DNA from: Frankiales bacterium
GTDB lineage: Bacteria > Actinomycetota > Actinomycetes > JAFAQI01
Direction of reading: 5' to 3'
Length of the DNA stretch: 64,000 nt
Assembly: GCA_025980325.1 (NCBI GenBank)
Contig: JAICXQ010000006.1
Coordinates: 1 to 64,000 of the forward strand
Under the pieces are notes generated by a model that was not told the DNA's origin, ran no database searches, and was given only the letters and a program-made list of their open reading frames with translations. The translations under genes and the position numbers were made by a program. This document shows, piece after piece, positions 54,072-64,000 of this stretch (within the stretch, counting starts at the first letter, position 1; each line of letters starts with the position of its first letter).

Positions 54072-54497
54072 CTAGGCGAGCGCGGCGTCGAGAGTGATGT
54101 CGACTCCGGTGAGCGCTTGGCTCACCGGGCAGTTCTTCTTCGCATCTTCGGCGATCGACGCGAACTCGTCGGCATCGACGCCGTCGACCTGACCGCGCAC
54201 CGACAACCGGATCTGCGTGATGCCCTTGCCCGGTTGGAAGTCCACTTCGGCGCTGGTCTGCAACTGCTGCGGCCGCGTGCCCGCCTTCCCGAGCGCGTTG
54301 GACAACGCCATCGAGAAGCAGGCGGAGTGCGCCGCCGCGATCAATTCTTCGGGGCTCGTCTTGCCGTCCGGTTCTTCCGACCGTGCCGCCCAGGACACGT
54401 CGTAGGAACCGAGTCCGGACGACTGGAGCGTGACCTCGCCGCGGCCGTCGGCGAGGCCACCGGTCCAGATGGTCGAAGCTTTGCGCGTAGTAGCCAC
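54072..54497 (-). CDS. OsmC-family peroxiredoxin
   Basis: TSPEELIAAAHSACFSMALSNAL...NCPVSQAL. Confidence 0.92.
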   Translation of the reverse strand: MATTRKASTIWTGGLADGRGEVTLQSSGLGSYDVSWAARSEEPDGKTSPEELIAAAHSACFSMALSNALGKAGTRPQQLQTSAEVDFQPGKGITQIRLSVRGQVDGVDADEFASIAEDAKKNCPVSQALTGVDITLDAALA

Positions 54498-54507
54498 AGC
54501 GGGGACG

Positions 54508-54666
54508 CTACCAGCGATACCAGCGCGAGCCTTCGACGCTTCGGACGAAGAAGCCGATGATCCAGATGGCCAACACGATCAGCGCGAGCCACCACAACAC
54601 GTGGACCGCGAAGCCGAGTCCGCCCAGGACCAGGGCCAGCAGCAGAACAAGAAGCAAGGCACCCAT
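54508..54666 (-). CDS. 52-aa hydrophobic membrane protein (below the ORF-track cutoff)
   Basis: MGALLLVLLLALVLGGLGFAVHVLWWLALIVLAIWIIGFFVRSVEGSRWYRW* preceded by GAGGAGGTGAG ribosome-binding site. Confidence 0.8.
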   Translation of the reverse strand: MGALLLVLLLALVLGGLGFAVHVLWWLALIVLAIWIIGFFVRSVEGSRWYRW

Positions 54667-54750
54667 TTACGTCTCACCTCCTCTGCCGGACGTTGTGCCC
54701 ACCAACTGGCCATTGATCACCTGAAGTAGCCGACGGATAACGTCGCGGAC

Positions 54751-55527
54751 ATGTCCACGCTCATCGTCACCGTCGACGGCAACGTCGCCGAGATCGTGCT
54801 CTCGCGCCCGGACGCCCTCAACGCGATCTCCACGCAACTCGCGACCGAACTCGCCGCCGCCACCGATCGGCTCGAGGCGGATCCAGCCGTACGGGTCGTC
54901 GTGCTTGCGGGAGACGGCGACCGCGCCTTCTGTGTCGGCGCGGATCTCAAGGAACGCAACGGAATGTCCGACGCCGAGATCCTCGCGCAGCGCACAACGT
55001 TCCGGGCGGCGTTCGGCGGCGTGCTCGGCCTGCCGCAACCGACGATCGCGGCCGTGCACGGCTTCGCCCTCGGCGGCGGCTGCGAGCTCGCGCTGTCGTG
55101 CGACATCGTCGTCGCCGACGAGACCGCGACGCTCGGTCTGCCCGAAGTGTCGATCGGTCTCGTCCCCGGCGGTGGCGGCACGCAACTCGCCTTACGCCGG
55201 TTGGGTCCCGGCCGGGCCGCGGACGTCGTACTGACCGGGCGGCGGATCGCTGCCGAAGAAGCCGCGACCCTCGGCCTCGTCGACCGGCTTGTCCCGGCCG
55301 GCAGCGCTCGCAACGCCGCTCGGGAACTCGCCAAGCACATCGCGGACAACTCACCGGTCGCGACCCGCGCGGCGAAGCGCGCGCTGCGCAACGGATGGGG
55401 GCTCGACTACGCCGCGGCGATGGACGTCGAGGACGCCGCGTGGCGAACGGCCGCGACCTCGGCCGACCGGCGCGAAGGGATCGCCGCGTTCAACGAGAAG
55501 CGCCGGCCGGTCTGGCCCGGGCCATGA
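54751..55527 (+). CDS. Enoyl-CoA hydratase/isomerase family
   Basis: VAEIVLSRPDALNAIST, VLAGDGDRAFCVGADLKERNG, AAVHGFALGGGCELALSCDIVVADE. Confidence 0.92.
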   Translation: MSTLIVTVDGNVAEIVLSRPDALNAISTQLATELAAATDRLEADPAVRVVVLAGDGDRAFCVGADLKERNGMSDAEILAQRTTFRAAFGGVLGLPQPTIAAVHGFALGGGCELALSCDIVVADETATLGLPEVSIGLVPGGGGTQLALRRLGPGRAADVVLTGRRIAAEEAATLGLVDRLVPAGSARNAARELAKHIADNSPVATRAAKRALRNGWGLDYAAAMDVEDAAWRTAATSADRREGIAAFNEKRRPVWPGP

Positions 55528-56658
55528 GCTGGCGCGCGATCACGTTCTTCTGAATCTCGTTGGTGCCTTCGCCCAGCACCATCAACGGCGCGTCGCGGTA
55601 GAAGCGCTCGACGTCGTACTCGGGCGAGTAGCCGTAACCGCCGTGCACGCGCATCGCGTCGGCCGTCACCTCCAGGCACACCTCGGAGGCGAACAGCTTC
55701 GCCATCCCCGCCTCCATGTCGCTGCGCTCGCCGCCGTCGTAGCGTTCAGCGGCGTACAGCATCAGCCGGCGCGCGGCCTCTGTCTTGGTCGCCATCGTGG
55801 CCAGCAGGTGCCCGACCGCCTGGTGCTGCCAGATCGGTACGCCGAACGATTCTCGTTGCTGCGCATAGGAAACCGCCGCATCCACGGCGGCTTGCGCGAC
55901 GCCGACGGCCCGCGCGGAGACCTGGATCCGGCCCAACTCGAGCCCACGCATCATCTGCGCGAACCCCTCGCCCTCGACGCCGCCGAGCAGCGCGTCGGGC
56001 GGCGCGACGTAGGCGTCGAAGGACAGCTCGCACGACTCGATGCCCTTGTAGCCGAGCTTCGGCAGATCCCGCGAGACCGTGAACCCCGGCCCCGGTTCGA
56101 CCAGCAGCAGCGAGACGCCGCGGTGCGACGGCGAGGCGTCCGGGTCCGTCTTGCACAGCAACGCGACGACGCCGGCGCGGCGGCCGCTGGTGATCCAGGT
56201 CTTCGACCCGGTGACGACGTATGTGCCGTCGGGCTGGCGGCGGGCGACCGTACGCATGGCTTGCAGGTCCGAGCCGCCGCCCGGCTCGGTCAAGGCCATG
56301 GCCGCGCGGATCTCGCCGGTCGCGAGCAGCGGCAGCAGTCGCGAACGTTGGGTGTCGGTGCCGAACGCCGCGATCAGCGCGCAGACGACCGAATGCGGGC
56401 CCATCGCGCCGGCGAGGCTCATCCAGCCGCGCGACAACTCGGCCGCGACGAGGGCGTAACAAGGAGTGGAGACCGGCGAGCCGCCGTACGCCTCGGGCAC
56501 TTCGAGCCCGAAAACGCCGAGCGCGCGCATGCGCTCGATCAGGTCGGCCGGGAAGGTATTGGTGCGTTCGAGCTCGCGCACGACCGGCCGGACTTCACGA
56601 TCGACGAACCGCCCGATCGTCTCGACGTACGCGATCTCTTCCGACGTCAGCGCCACAG
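55490..56658 (-). CDS. Acyl-CoA dehydrogenase
   Basis: ALTEPGGGSDLQAMRTVA, GSKTWITSGRRAG, RESFGVPIWQHQAVGHLLA, MRVHGGYGYSPEYDVERFYRDAPLMVLGEGTNEIQKNVIARQL. GTG start at 56658 preferred. Confidence 0.92.
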
Positions 56659-56685
56659 CGTGACGATGCCACGACGCGCAACCGG

Positions 56686-56737
56686 GCCACGACAGCGACA
56701 GGGCCACGACAGCGACAGGGGCCACGACAGCGACAGG
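56686..56737. repeat. 17-bp tandem repeat, three copies of GGGCCACGACAGCGACA
   Basis: Copies at 56686-56702, 56703-56719 and 56721-56737. Confidence 0.85.
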
Positions 56738-56828
56738 CCGCGTCACCCGTGGGCCGGGTACGCGGCCTGACCGCAACGTCCCGCCGGCACTGGGCGACGG
56801 CGGGGCGATGACTGAGGTGCGGTGTGTG

Positions 56829-57032
56829 TCAGCCTTCGCGCTGGCTGGGGATGCCAGCGAGCAGCGCCCGGACCTCGCTCTCGCGGTAGCGCCGGTGGCC
56901 ACCGAGAGTGCGGATCGAGGTCAGCTTGCCGGCCTTCGCCCACCGCGTGACCGTCTTCGGGTCGACGCGGAACATCGTCGCGACCTCGGCTGGCGTGAGC
57001 AGCGGCTCAGCGTCGGGGGTGCGAGTGCTCAT
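56829..57032 (-). CDS. bldC: BldC-family MerR-like developmental regulator
   Basis: MSTRTPDAEPLLTPAEVATMFRVDPKTVTRWAKAGKLTSIRTLGGHRRYRESEVRALLAGIPSQREG, nearly identical to BldC as I recall it. Confidence 0.96.
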   Translation of the reverse strand: MSTRTPDAEPLLTPAEVATMFRVDPKTVTRWAKAGKLTSIRTLGGHRRYRESEVRALLAGIPSQREG

Positions 57033-57198
57033 AACGCGTTCTCCTTATCAGGGGCCGCAACCCCTGTGGCGGCCTTCGGTTGTCATAGTGCGCTTTCCGG
57101 CGGGTTGTCCGATATGGCTAGCTCGGGCCATCTTTTCCCGGAGACGGACTAGTCCGGCTCGTCCCCGAACGACCGGATAACGCCCGATCAGGCCCCGA

Positions 57199-58068
57199 TT
57201 AGTTGGCATGTTCGAGCGCGGCGACCCGCCGCCAACGCTCGAGAACCCGCTCATAAGCCGCACTTGCGGCCTCGACGTCACCGGTCGAGAGCCGTTCCAG
57301 CGACTCGGCAATCTGCGCGACCGAGGAGTCTTCGGACAGCGTCTCGTCGTCGAGCAGATGGACGAGTCCGCCGTAATCGAGCTCGACCAGCGAATGTGGG
57401 TGGAAATCCTCCAGCCAGCGCGCGAGTTCCTCGAGCGCGTCGACCGCCGGGCCGTCGGCGAACGCCCGCCGTACGACCGACAGCGCCTTGGCCGCGCGGC
57501 GGCGGGCCCGCGACATCGCGGTGAGGTAGACGAGGGCACGGTCGAGGCCGGCCCGGGCGGGCGCCCCGCCGGTGCTCGCGGCCCGGCGCTGGCCGAGCAC
57601 GAGCCGCCGTTCCTCGGCCTCGAACAACGCGAACCACGGCACCGGCACCTGCCAGGTCGAGGTGAGGATGCCGACGGATTCGTCCGGATGCGTCGCCAGC
57701 CAGGCGTCGTACTCCATCTCGGCGGCCTCGGCGACCGGGCCCGGGACGAAGGCTTCGGACAGCTCGTCCGGCAGGCCGGCCCGGAAGTCGGTCAGCGCCT
57801 CCCAGGTGCGGATCTGCAGCCGCCACGGGCAGACGTAAGTGAGCCCGTCGAGGTGGCGGACGTATGCATGGTCGCCACCGGTGCCGACGTCGAGGCGGGG
57901 CGGTACGGCGAGGGTCGCGGCGACCGCGCGGTCGTGCTCGACCGCCATCAGCACCGGCCGGCTCGGGATCGACCCGGCCTCGAGGTAGGCCTGCCAACGG
58001 GCGCGCTCGACGTCGGGGAGGGCGGCGAGCGGCTCGTAGACGCGCAGGTACGCGGCGTGGCCCGTCAT
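57199..58068 (-). CDS. Conserved actinobacterial hypothetical protein
   Basis: [32 protein letters not shown]...; convergent with bldC-type context; ATG 58068 preferred. Confidence 0.65.
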   Translation of the reverse strand: MTGHAAYLRVYEPLAALPDVERARWQAYLEAGSIPSRPVLMAVEHDRAVAATLAVPPRLDVGTGGDHAYVRHLDGLTYVCPWRLQIRTWEALTDFRAGLPDELSEAFVPGPVAEAAEMEYDAWLATHPDESVGILTSTWQVPVPWFALFEAEERRLVLGQRRAASTGGAPARAGLDRALVYLTAMSRARRRAAKALSVVRRAFADGPAVDALEELARWLEDFHPHSLVELDYGGLVHLLDDETLSEDSSVAQIAESLERLSTGDVEAASAAYERVLERWRRVAALEHAN

Positions 58069-58121
58069 CAGTCGCATCCAACCACGCGCGACGCGTACCC
58101 TCGGAGCGCCAACCCGCACCG

Positions 58122-59216
58122 ATGAAGCTGTGGGAGACCCTCGCTATGGGCGTGTTCGACCGTGGCACCGGCCACGAGCAAGTGACCTATTTCGCCGATC
58201 CCTCCTCCGGCCTGCGCGCGATCATCGCGATCTACTCGACCGCGCTCGGCCCGGCCCTCGGCGGCACCCGGTTCTACCCGTACGCCTCCGAAGCCGACGC
58301 GCTCGCCGACGTACTGAACCTGTCGAAGGCGATGGCCTACAAGGCCGCCTGCGCGGGTTTGGACCTGGGCGGCGGCAAGGCGGTCATCATCGGCGACCCG
58401 GCCACCGACAAGACCGAGGCGCTGCTGCGCGCCTACGGCCGCGCGGTCGAGTCGCTCAGCGGCCGCTACTACACCGCGTGCGACGTCGGGACCTATGTCG
58501 AGGACATGGACGTCATCGCCCGGGAGTCGTCGTTCGTGACCGGTCGGTCGCCGGCTCACGGCGGCGCGGGCGACTCGTCGATCCTGACGGCGTACGGCGT
58601 CTTCCAGGGCATGCGGGCGGCGGCGGAGGTGGCCTGGGGATCGCCTTCGCTGCGCGGGCGGCGGGTCGGCGTCGCGGGGGTCGGAAAGGTCGGGCATCAC
58701 CTGGTCTCGCACCTGCTCGACGACGGCGCGTCGGTGGTCGTGGCGGACGTCTCGCGCGACGCGGTGGACCGGGTGCGCGTGCTGCACCCCGAGGTGGACA
58801 CCGTCGACGTGGATGCGCTCGTTTCCTCGGCGCTCGACGTCTACGCGCCGTGCGCGCTCGGCGGGGCGCTGTCGGACGAGACGGTCTCCGTGCTCCAGGC
58901 CCAGGTGGTCTGTGGCGCGGCCAACAACCAGCTCGACCACCCGGGCATCGAGAAGGCGCTGGAGGAGCGCGGCGTGCTGTACGCGCCCGATTACGTGGTC
59001 AACTCCGGCGGGCTGATCCAGGTCGCGGACGAGATCGAGGGCTACTCCGAGCCGCGGGCCCGGGCCAAGGCCACCGAGATCTTCGACACCACCCGGCGGG
59101 TGTTCGCGCTGGCCGCGGAGGAGGGCGTGCCGCCGGCGGTCGCGGCCGATCGGCTGGCCGAGCGGCGGATGTCGGAGATCGGCCGGCTGCGCAGGTTCTG
59201 GCTGGGAAACCGCTGA
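58122..59216 (+). CDS. Leu/Phe/Val (valine-type) dehydrogenase
   Basis: [83 protein letters not shown]. Confidence 0.93.
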   Translation: MKLWETLAMGVFDRGTGHEQVTYFADPSSGLRAIIAIYSTALGPALGGTRFYPYASEADALADVLNLSKAMAYKAACAGLDLGGGKAVIIGDPATDKTEALLRAYGRAVESLSGRYYTACDVGTYVEDMDVIARESSFVTGRSPAHGGAGDSSILTAYGVFQGMRAAAEVAWGSPSLRGRRVGVAGVGKVGHHLVSHLLDDGASVVVADVSRDAVDRVRVLHPEVDTVDVDALVSSALDVYAPCALGGALSDETVSVLQAQVVCGAANNQLDHPGIEKALEERGVLYAPDYVVNSGGLIQVADEIEGYSEPRARAKATEIFDTTRRVFALAAEEGVPPAVAADRLAERRMSEIGRLRRFWLGNR

Positions 59217-59354
59217 CCGCCTCCTACCTGGGCGGTGAGGACGGGGTGCGCGTTATTCTGTGAAGGTGCCGGCTGCGGCCGGGGTATGTGATCTTGTGTC
59301 GTCACTGTCGTCATTTGACCGCCGGTTTGCCCGGCGCATCGAGGGGGTCGAGCC

Positions 59355-59534
59355 ATGGGGCGCGGCCGGGCGAAGGCCAAGCAGACGAAGGTCGCCCGCC
59401 AGCTGAAGTACTCGAGCGGGATGACCGACCTCGAGCGACTTCAGGCGGAGCTGGCCGCCGAGCGCGGCGAGTCTGTGGAGTCTGCGGATGTCGGCGACGA
59501 CTCCGACGACGATGATGAATTCGACGAGGCGTAA
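59355..59534 (+). CDS. DUF3073-family small acidic protein (below the ORF-track cutoff)
   Basis: MGRGRAKAKQTKVARQLKYSSGMTDLERLQAELAAERGESVESADVGDDSDDDDEFDEA*. Confidence 0.92.
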   Translation: MGRGRAKAKQTKVARQLKYSSGMTDLERLQAELAAERGESVESADVGDDSDDDDEFDEA

Positions 59535-59589
59535 CCCCGCCAGGTTGTAGCGATTGCTGGTCTTGCGGGCAGGTTTCGACCAGCAGGAG

Positions 59590-60597
59590 CTACGACGATG
59601 CGATTTGGCCGGCGACCCAGGCGGCGACGGCTCGCTCGCCCAGCAGGGCGAGCGTCGCTCCGGCTGCGCTCGGCGGGACTACCGCGACCATCCCGACGCC
59701 TAGGTTGAAGGTTCGCTCCATCTCCTCGGGCGCGACCCGGCCGCGGTCGGCGATCAGGTCGAAGATCGGGTCCGGGGCCCACGACGTACGGTCGATCTCG
59801 GCGGTCAGCCCCGGCGGCAGCACCCGGTTCAGGTTGGCGGTGAGGCCGCCGCCGGTCACGTGGCAGAGCGCATGCACCTCGACCGCGGCCGCGAGCGCCA
59901 GGCAGTCCTGCGCGTAGATGCGGGTCGGGGTCAGCAGCACCTCGCCCAGCGGCACGCCGAGGTCGGCGGACGAGTCCAGCGCGACGTCGCGTAACACCTG
60001 GCGAGCCAGCGAGTACCCGTTCGAGTGCAGGCCGCTCGATCGCATCGCGATCACCACGTCGCCGGCCCGCACCCGGTCCGGCCCGAGCAGCCGGTCGGAA
60101 CGAACGAGGCCCGTCGCGGCGCCGGCGACGTCGTACGCGTCGGGTTCGAGCAGCCCGGGGTGCTCGGCCGTCTCGCCGCCGATCAGCGCGCACCCGGCCA
60201 TCGCGCAGCCGGCGTCGATGCCCGCGACGATCGAGGCGATCCGTTCCGGTACGACGCGGCCGCAAGCGATGTAGTCGGTCATGAACAGCGGCTCCGCGCC
60301 GCACACCACGATGTCGTCGACGACCATCCCGACGAGGTCGATGCCGATCGTGTCGTGGCGGTCCATCGCCTGCGCGATCGCGACCTTCGTGCCGACGCCG
60401 TCGGTCGACGTCGCCAGCAGGCGCCCAGCCGGATCGGACGCGGCGTCGAGCCGGAACAGTCCGGCGAACCCGCCGAGCCCGCCGACGACTTCCGGCCGGG
60501 TCGAGGTCAGGCGCTTCTTGATCAGCTCGACCGCGCGGTCGCCGGCCTCGATGTCGACGCCGGCGGCGGCGTACGTCGCCGAACGTTCGACGTTCAC
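59590..60597 (-). CDS. purM: Phosphoribosylformylglycinamidine cyclo-ligase
   Basis: TYAAAGVDIEAGDRAVELIKK, GGFAGLFRLD, LLATSTDGVGTKVAIAQAMDRHDTIGIDLVGMVVDDIVVCGAEPLFMTDYIA. Confidence 0.96.
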   Translation of the reverse strand: MNVERSATYAAAGVDIEAGDRAVELIKKRLTSTRPEVVGGLGGFAGLFRLDAASDPAGRLLATSTDGVGTKVAIAQAMDRHDTIGIDLVGMVVDDIVVCGAEPLFMTDYIACGRVVPERIASIVAGIDAGCAMAGCALIGGETAEHPGLLEPDAYDVAGAATGLVRSDRLLGPDRVRAGDVVIAMRSSGLHSNGYSLARQVLRDVALDSSADLGVPLGEVLLTPTRIYAQDCLALAAAVEVHALCHVTGGGLTANLNRVLPPGLTAEIDRTSWAPDPIFDLIADRGRVAPEEMERTFNLGVGMVAVVPPSAAGATLALLGERAVAAWVAGQIASS

Positions 60598-62135
60598 GGA
60601 CGTTGCAACGCGTCCGCCGCCCCGACGCCGGGCGACGCCGTCGCGACACCTTCGGCATCGGTCGTCACGGCCCGCGAGATGCCTTCGAGCATGTGCTTGC
60701 CGAGCAGTTCCGGCGCCGGCAACTCGATCGGGTACTCGCCGTCGAAGCACGCGCGGCAGAGCCGGTCGGCGGGAACGGTGGTCGCGTCGACCAGCGAGTC
60801 CAATTCGATGTACGCCAACGAATCCGCGCCGATCGACGCGCGGATCTCGTCGACCGCGAGCCCGCTCGCGATCAGCTCGGCCCGCGACGCGAAGTCGATC
60901 CCGTAGAAGCACGGCCACTGCACCGGCGGCGACGAGATGCGCACGTGCACCTCGACCGCGCCGGCTTCGCGCAGCATCCGTACCAGCGCCCGCTGCGTGT
61001 TGCCGCGCACGATCGAGTCGTCGATGACGACGATCCGCTTGCCGGCGATCGCCGAGCGCAACGGGTTGAGCTTCAACCGGATGCCGAGTTGGCGGATCGT
61101 GTTGGACGGCTGGATGAACGTCCGCCCGACGTAGGAGTTCTTCACCAGCCCGGTGCCGTACGGGATGCCGGACGCCTGCGCGTAACCGATCGCGGCCGGC
61201 GTACCGCTCTCCGGTACGGGGATCACCAGCTCGGCCTCGACCGGCGCCTCTGCGGCCAGCCGGCGGCCGACCTCGACCCGCGTCTCGTGCACGGACCGGC
61301 CCGCGATCGTCGTATCCGGGCGGGCGAGATAGACGTACTCGAACAGGCAACCCTTCGGCGTCGCCGGCGCGAAGTGCTGCGTGCGCAACCCGTGCTCGTC
61401 GACCGCGATCAGCTCGCCCGGCTCGATCTCGCGGATGAACGACGCACCGACGATGTCGAGCGCCGCGGTCTCGGACGCGACCACCCAGCCGCGCTCCAGC
61501 CGGCCGAGCACGAGCGGCCGCACGCCGTGCGGATCGCGCGCGGCGTAGAGCGTGTGCTCGTCCATGAACACCAACGAGAACGCGCCGCGCAGCAGCGGCA
61601 GCACTTCCATCGCCGCGGCCTCGAGCGACAAGTCGGGATGCGCCGAGAGCAATGCGGTGATGAGGTCGGAGTCGTTGGTCGCCTTGGGCATCGGCCGGGA
61701 CGGGTCGCCGATGTCCGACGCCCTTGCCGACAACTCGGCCGTATTGGTCAGATTTCCGTTGTGCCCCAACGCAATTCCGCCACCTTGCCCCGAGGGCCGG
61801 TACGACGGCTGCGCGTTCTCCCAGGTGCACGAGCCGGTGGTGGAGTAGCGGCAATGACCGACCGCGAGATGGCCGTCGAGCGCGGACAGCGTCGCCTCGT
61901 CGAAGACCTGCGCGACGAGGCCGAGCTCCTTGTAGACGACGACGGTCGCTCCGTCGGAGACGGCCATCCCGGCCGCCTCCTGGCCGCGATGTTGCAGCGC
62001 GTAGAGGCCGAAGTACGTGAGCTTGGCGACGTCCTCGCCGGGAGCCCATACGCCGAAGACGCCGCACGCGTCCTTGGGTGGCGCTTCGCTTGCATCGTCG
62101 TACGGTCCGGCTGGGACCACGGCGGTGCTCCTCAT
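60594..62135 (-). CDS. purF: Amidophosphoribosyltransferase
   Basis: DACGVFGVWAPGEDVAKLTYFGLYALQHRGQEAAGMAVSDG...VVIDDSIVRGNTQRALVRMLREAGA. Confidence 0.97.
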   Translation of the reverse strand: MRSTAVVPAGPYDDASEAPPKDACGVFGVWAPGEDVAKLTYFGLYALQHRGQEAAGMAVSDGATVVVYKELGLVAQVFDEATLSALDGHLAVGHCRYSTTGSCTWENAQPSYRPSGQGGGIALGHNGNLTNTAELSARASDIGDPSRPMPKATNDSDLITALLSAHPDLSLEAAAMEVLPLLRGAFSLVFMDEHTLYAARDPHGVRPLVLGRLERGWVVASETAALDIVGASFIREIEPGELIAVDEHGLRTQHFAPATPKGCLFEYVYLARPDTTIAGRSVHETRVEVGRRLAAEAPVEAELVIPVPESGTPAAIGYAQASGIPYGTGLVKNSYVGRTFIQPSNTIRQLGIRLKLNPLRSAIAGKRIVVIDDSIVRGNTQRALVRMLREAGAVEVHVRISSPPVQWPCFYGIDFASRAELIASGLAVDEIRASIGADSLAYIELDSLVDATTVPADRLCRACFDGEYPIELPAPELLGKHMLEGISRAVTTDAEGVATASPGVGAADALQRP

Positions 62136-62181
62136 GATCGGCGGCGGGGAAGCCGGTCGGATCCCATGGTAGCCGGGCGAC

Positions 62182-62958
62182 TCACGCCAGGACCGGCAGA
62201 AGCGCGGACACGTCGGCCCGCTCGCCGCTCGCCCGGACCGCGCCGGTCGCGACCGCGTCGGCCCACGACAGCCGGCCGGTCGCGAGCTCCAGCCACGTGA
62301 CCGGATCCGCCTCGACGACATTCGGCGGCGTGCCTCTCGTATGCCGCGGCCCCTCGACGCACTGCACGGCGGCGTACGGCGGCACCCGCACCTCGACCGA
62401 CCGTCCCGGCGCGCGCTCCGCGAGCACGCCGGTGAGCAGCCGCACCGCGGCGCCGGCGGCCTGCCGATCGAGCCCGGGATCGAGGTCGAGGGCGGCCGCG
62501 AGGTCGAGCGAGTGCACGGTCGCTTCGACACAACGGGTGGCGAGATAGTCCGCGAGTCGCATCGCGCCGAACCAGGCCGGGACCACGAACGACGCCGGGA
62601 CATCGGCGAGGGCCGACTCGGCCTCCAGCCGCGCGGTCCGCAAGGCACCACGCAACTCGGCCGGCCGGGCGTCCTCGGCCATCGCGCTCGCTCGCTCGTC
62701 GATCGCGGCTGCCGCCGGCGCGGCGAGATCGGCCCAGCCGCGTGGATCCAGCGTCGGCGCCGGCGCGGAATCCGCGCCCAGGTAGCGAGCGATCCCGACC
62801 ATGCTCAACGTCATGTGCGCGACGAGTTGCGCGACCGTCCACGCGCCCAGCCGGGTCGGGCGCGCGAGCGCGACCTCGTCGAGCGTTTCGACGATCTCGT
62901 CGACGTGCCGGTGTTGCGCGACGACACCGTCGCGGGTCGGCTCGACGTCGAATCGCAT
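62182..62958 (-). CDS. Sterol carrier/maleylpyruvate-isomerase-like (mycothiol-dependent superfamily) protein
   Basis: [25 protein letters not shown]...[23 protein letters not shown]. Confidence 0.8.
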   Translation of the reverse strand: MRFDVEPTRDGVVAQHRHVDEIVETLDEVALARPTRLGAWTVAQLVAHMTLSMVGIARYLGADSAPAPTLDPRGWADLAAPAAAAIDERASAMAEDARPAELRGALRTARLEAESALADVPASFVVPAWFGAMRLADYLATRCVEATVHSLDLAAALDLDPGLDRQAAGAAVRLLTGVLAERAPGRSVEVRVPPYAAVQCVEGPRHTRGTPPNVVEADPVTWLELATGRLSWADAVATGAVRASGERADVSALLPVLA

Positions 62959-62960
62959 CG

Positions 62961-64000
62961 TCAGGACAAGTGCCGCGGCAACGTGGACTCGTGCGTCTCG
63001 CGCAACGTGTCGAGCGGCAGCGCGAACTCGCCGGTGACGACGAACGCATCGCCGCCGGTGCGGCCGAGGCGAGTGACCGCGACGTCGTGGTCGGCGACGA
63101 TCTCGAGCAGCCGGTCGACGTCGGCGTCGGCACAGGTGACCACCGCGCGCGCCGCGGACTCGCTGAACAGCGCGACGAACGGATCGCCGTCGAGCGTCAC
63201 GGAAACGCCGATGCCGCTGACCAGCGCGGCCTCGACCAGAGTCTGACCGAGGCCGCCGTCGGAGAGGTCGTGCGCGCAACTGATCAATCGCTCGTCCGCT
63301 GCGGTTTGCAGGACGTTCGAGAGTTGGCGTTCGGCGGGCAGCCGCGGCAATGGGGGGCGGCCACCGAGATGGCCGTGGGTCACCCATGCCCACTCGGATC
63401 CGTCGAACTCGTCGTAGGTCTCGCCGAGCAGCATCACGACGTCGCCGGCGCGGACGAACCCGCTCGGCACGCGCAGGTTCACGTCGTCGAGAACGCCGAG
63501 CACGCCGACGACCGGCGTCGGCAGGATCGCGGTCGCGCCGGTCTGGTTGTAAAAGCTGACGTTGCCGCCGGTCACCGGGACGCCGAGGTCGCGGCAACCG
63601 TCGGCGAGCCCTCGGGTCGCCTCGGCGAACTGCCACATCACGTCGGGGTCCTCGGGCGAGCCGAAGTTCAGGCAGTTGGTGACCGCGAGCGGCCGGGCGC
63701 CGCTGACCGACACGTTGCGATAGGCCTCGGCCAGTGCGAGTTGCGCGCCGGCGTACGGATCCAGTCGCGCATAGCGGCCGTTGCCGTCGAGGGACAGCGC
63801 GACACCGCGGTCGCTGTCGTCGACGAGCCGTACGACGCCGCTGTCGTGCGGCATCGCGAGCACGGTGCCGCCGAGCACGTAGCGGTCGTACTGCTCGGTG
63901 ACCCACTTGCGTGACGCGAGGTTCGGCGAGCCGGCGAGGCGCAGCAACGTCTCGGCGAGTTCGGCGCCGGTCTTCGGGCGGGCCAGTGCGGCGCTCGTGT
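62961..64000 (-). CDS. purL: Phosphoribosylformylglycinamidine synthase subunit PurL, C-terminal part; continues past the right edge
   Basis: [102 protein letters not shown]. Confidence 0.96.
   Translation of the reverse strand, partial: TSAALARPKTGAELAETLLRLAGSPNLASRKWVTEQYDRYVLGGTVLAMPHDSGVVRLVDDSDRGVALSLDGNGRYARLDPYAGAQLALAEAYRNVSVSGARPLAVTNCLNFGSPEDPDVMWQFAEATRGLADGCRDLGVPVTGGNVSFYNQTGATAILPTPVVGVLGVLDDVNLRVPSGFVRAGDVVMLLGETYDEFDGSEWAWVTHGHLGGRPPLPRLPAERQLSNVLQTAADERLISCAHDLSDGGLGQTLVEAALVSGIGVSVTLDGDPFVALFSESAARAVVTCADADVDRLLEIVADHDVAVTRLGRTGGDAFVVTGEFALPLDTLRETHESTLPRHLS

Noticed and set aside
57033-57190. Hairpin aggggccgcaacccct upstream of bldC
   Set aside because: Only 5-bp arms; insufficient to claim a regulatory structure.
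59590-62067. 825-aa ORF on the minus strand spanning purM and part of purF
   Set aside because: The true purM start is GTG at 60597, overlapping the purF stop; the upstream extension is out-of-frame purF sequence.
1-64000. CRISPR arrays, transposases, integrases, phage structural genes
   Set aside because: No regularly spaced direct repeats with spacers and no recognisable mobile-element proteins were found in either strand.

Overview
This is a 64 kb high-GC actinobacterial chromosome segment. Lineage calls rest on a BldC homologue, a DUF3073-type protein, a WS/DGAT acyltransferase, a Leu/Val dehydrogenase, a c-di-AMP riboswitch and a Cys-type leader peptide. Housekeeping content includes sulfite reductase/cysH/sirohydrochlorin chelatase on the left, purL/purF/purM on the right, four tRNAs (Lys, Glu, Asp, Phe), bldC, acyl-CoA metabolism genes and a LivFGH-type ABC transporter. 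Much of the rest encodes secreted or surface proteins, many of them beta-propellers (PD40, BNR, PQQ-like). Three loci stand out. (1) A tightly packed seven-gene minus-strand operon (about 11.9-25.0 kb) links an extra FtsH-type membrane AAA protease and a tandem-AAA (Cdc48-like) ATPase to a PQQ-like propeller, a BNR+vWA-like+Pro-rich+TM surface protein and three tandem BNR paralogues. (2) A locus at about 25-33 kb ending at tRNA-Lys carries two sigma-factor-like proteins fused to a TM plus extracellular tail, a lysyl-oxidase-like protein, and a secreted protein with about ten 29-aa Cys-pair repeats and an aerolysin-like beta-rich C-terminus. (3) A six-gene operon with a TetR-type palindrome combines a secreted esterase, an alpha/beta hydrolase and a LivFGH transporter whose binding protein is fused to an N-terminal extracellular domain and a membrane hairpin. 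The sulfite reductase also carries an in-frame, exactly 300-bp tandem duplication. All family calls come from reading motifs by eye; no database search was run.
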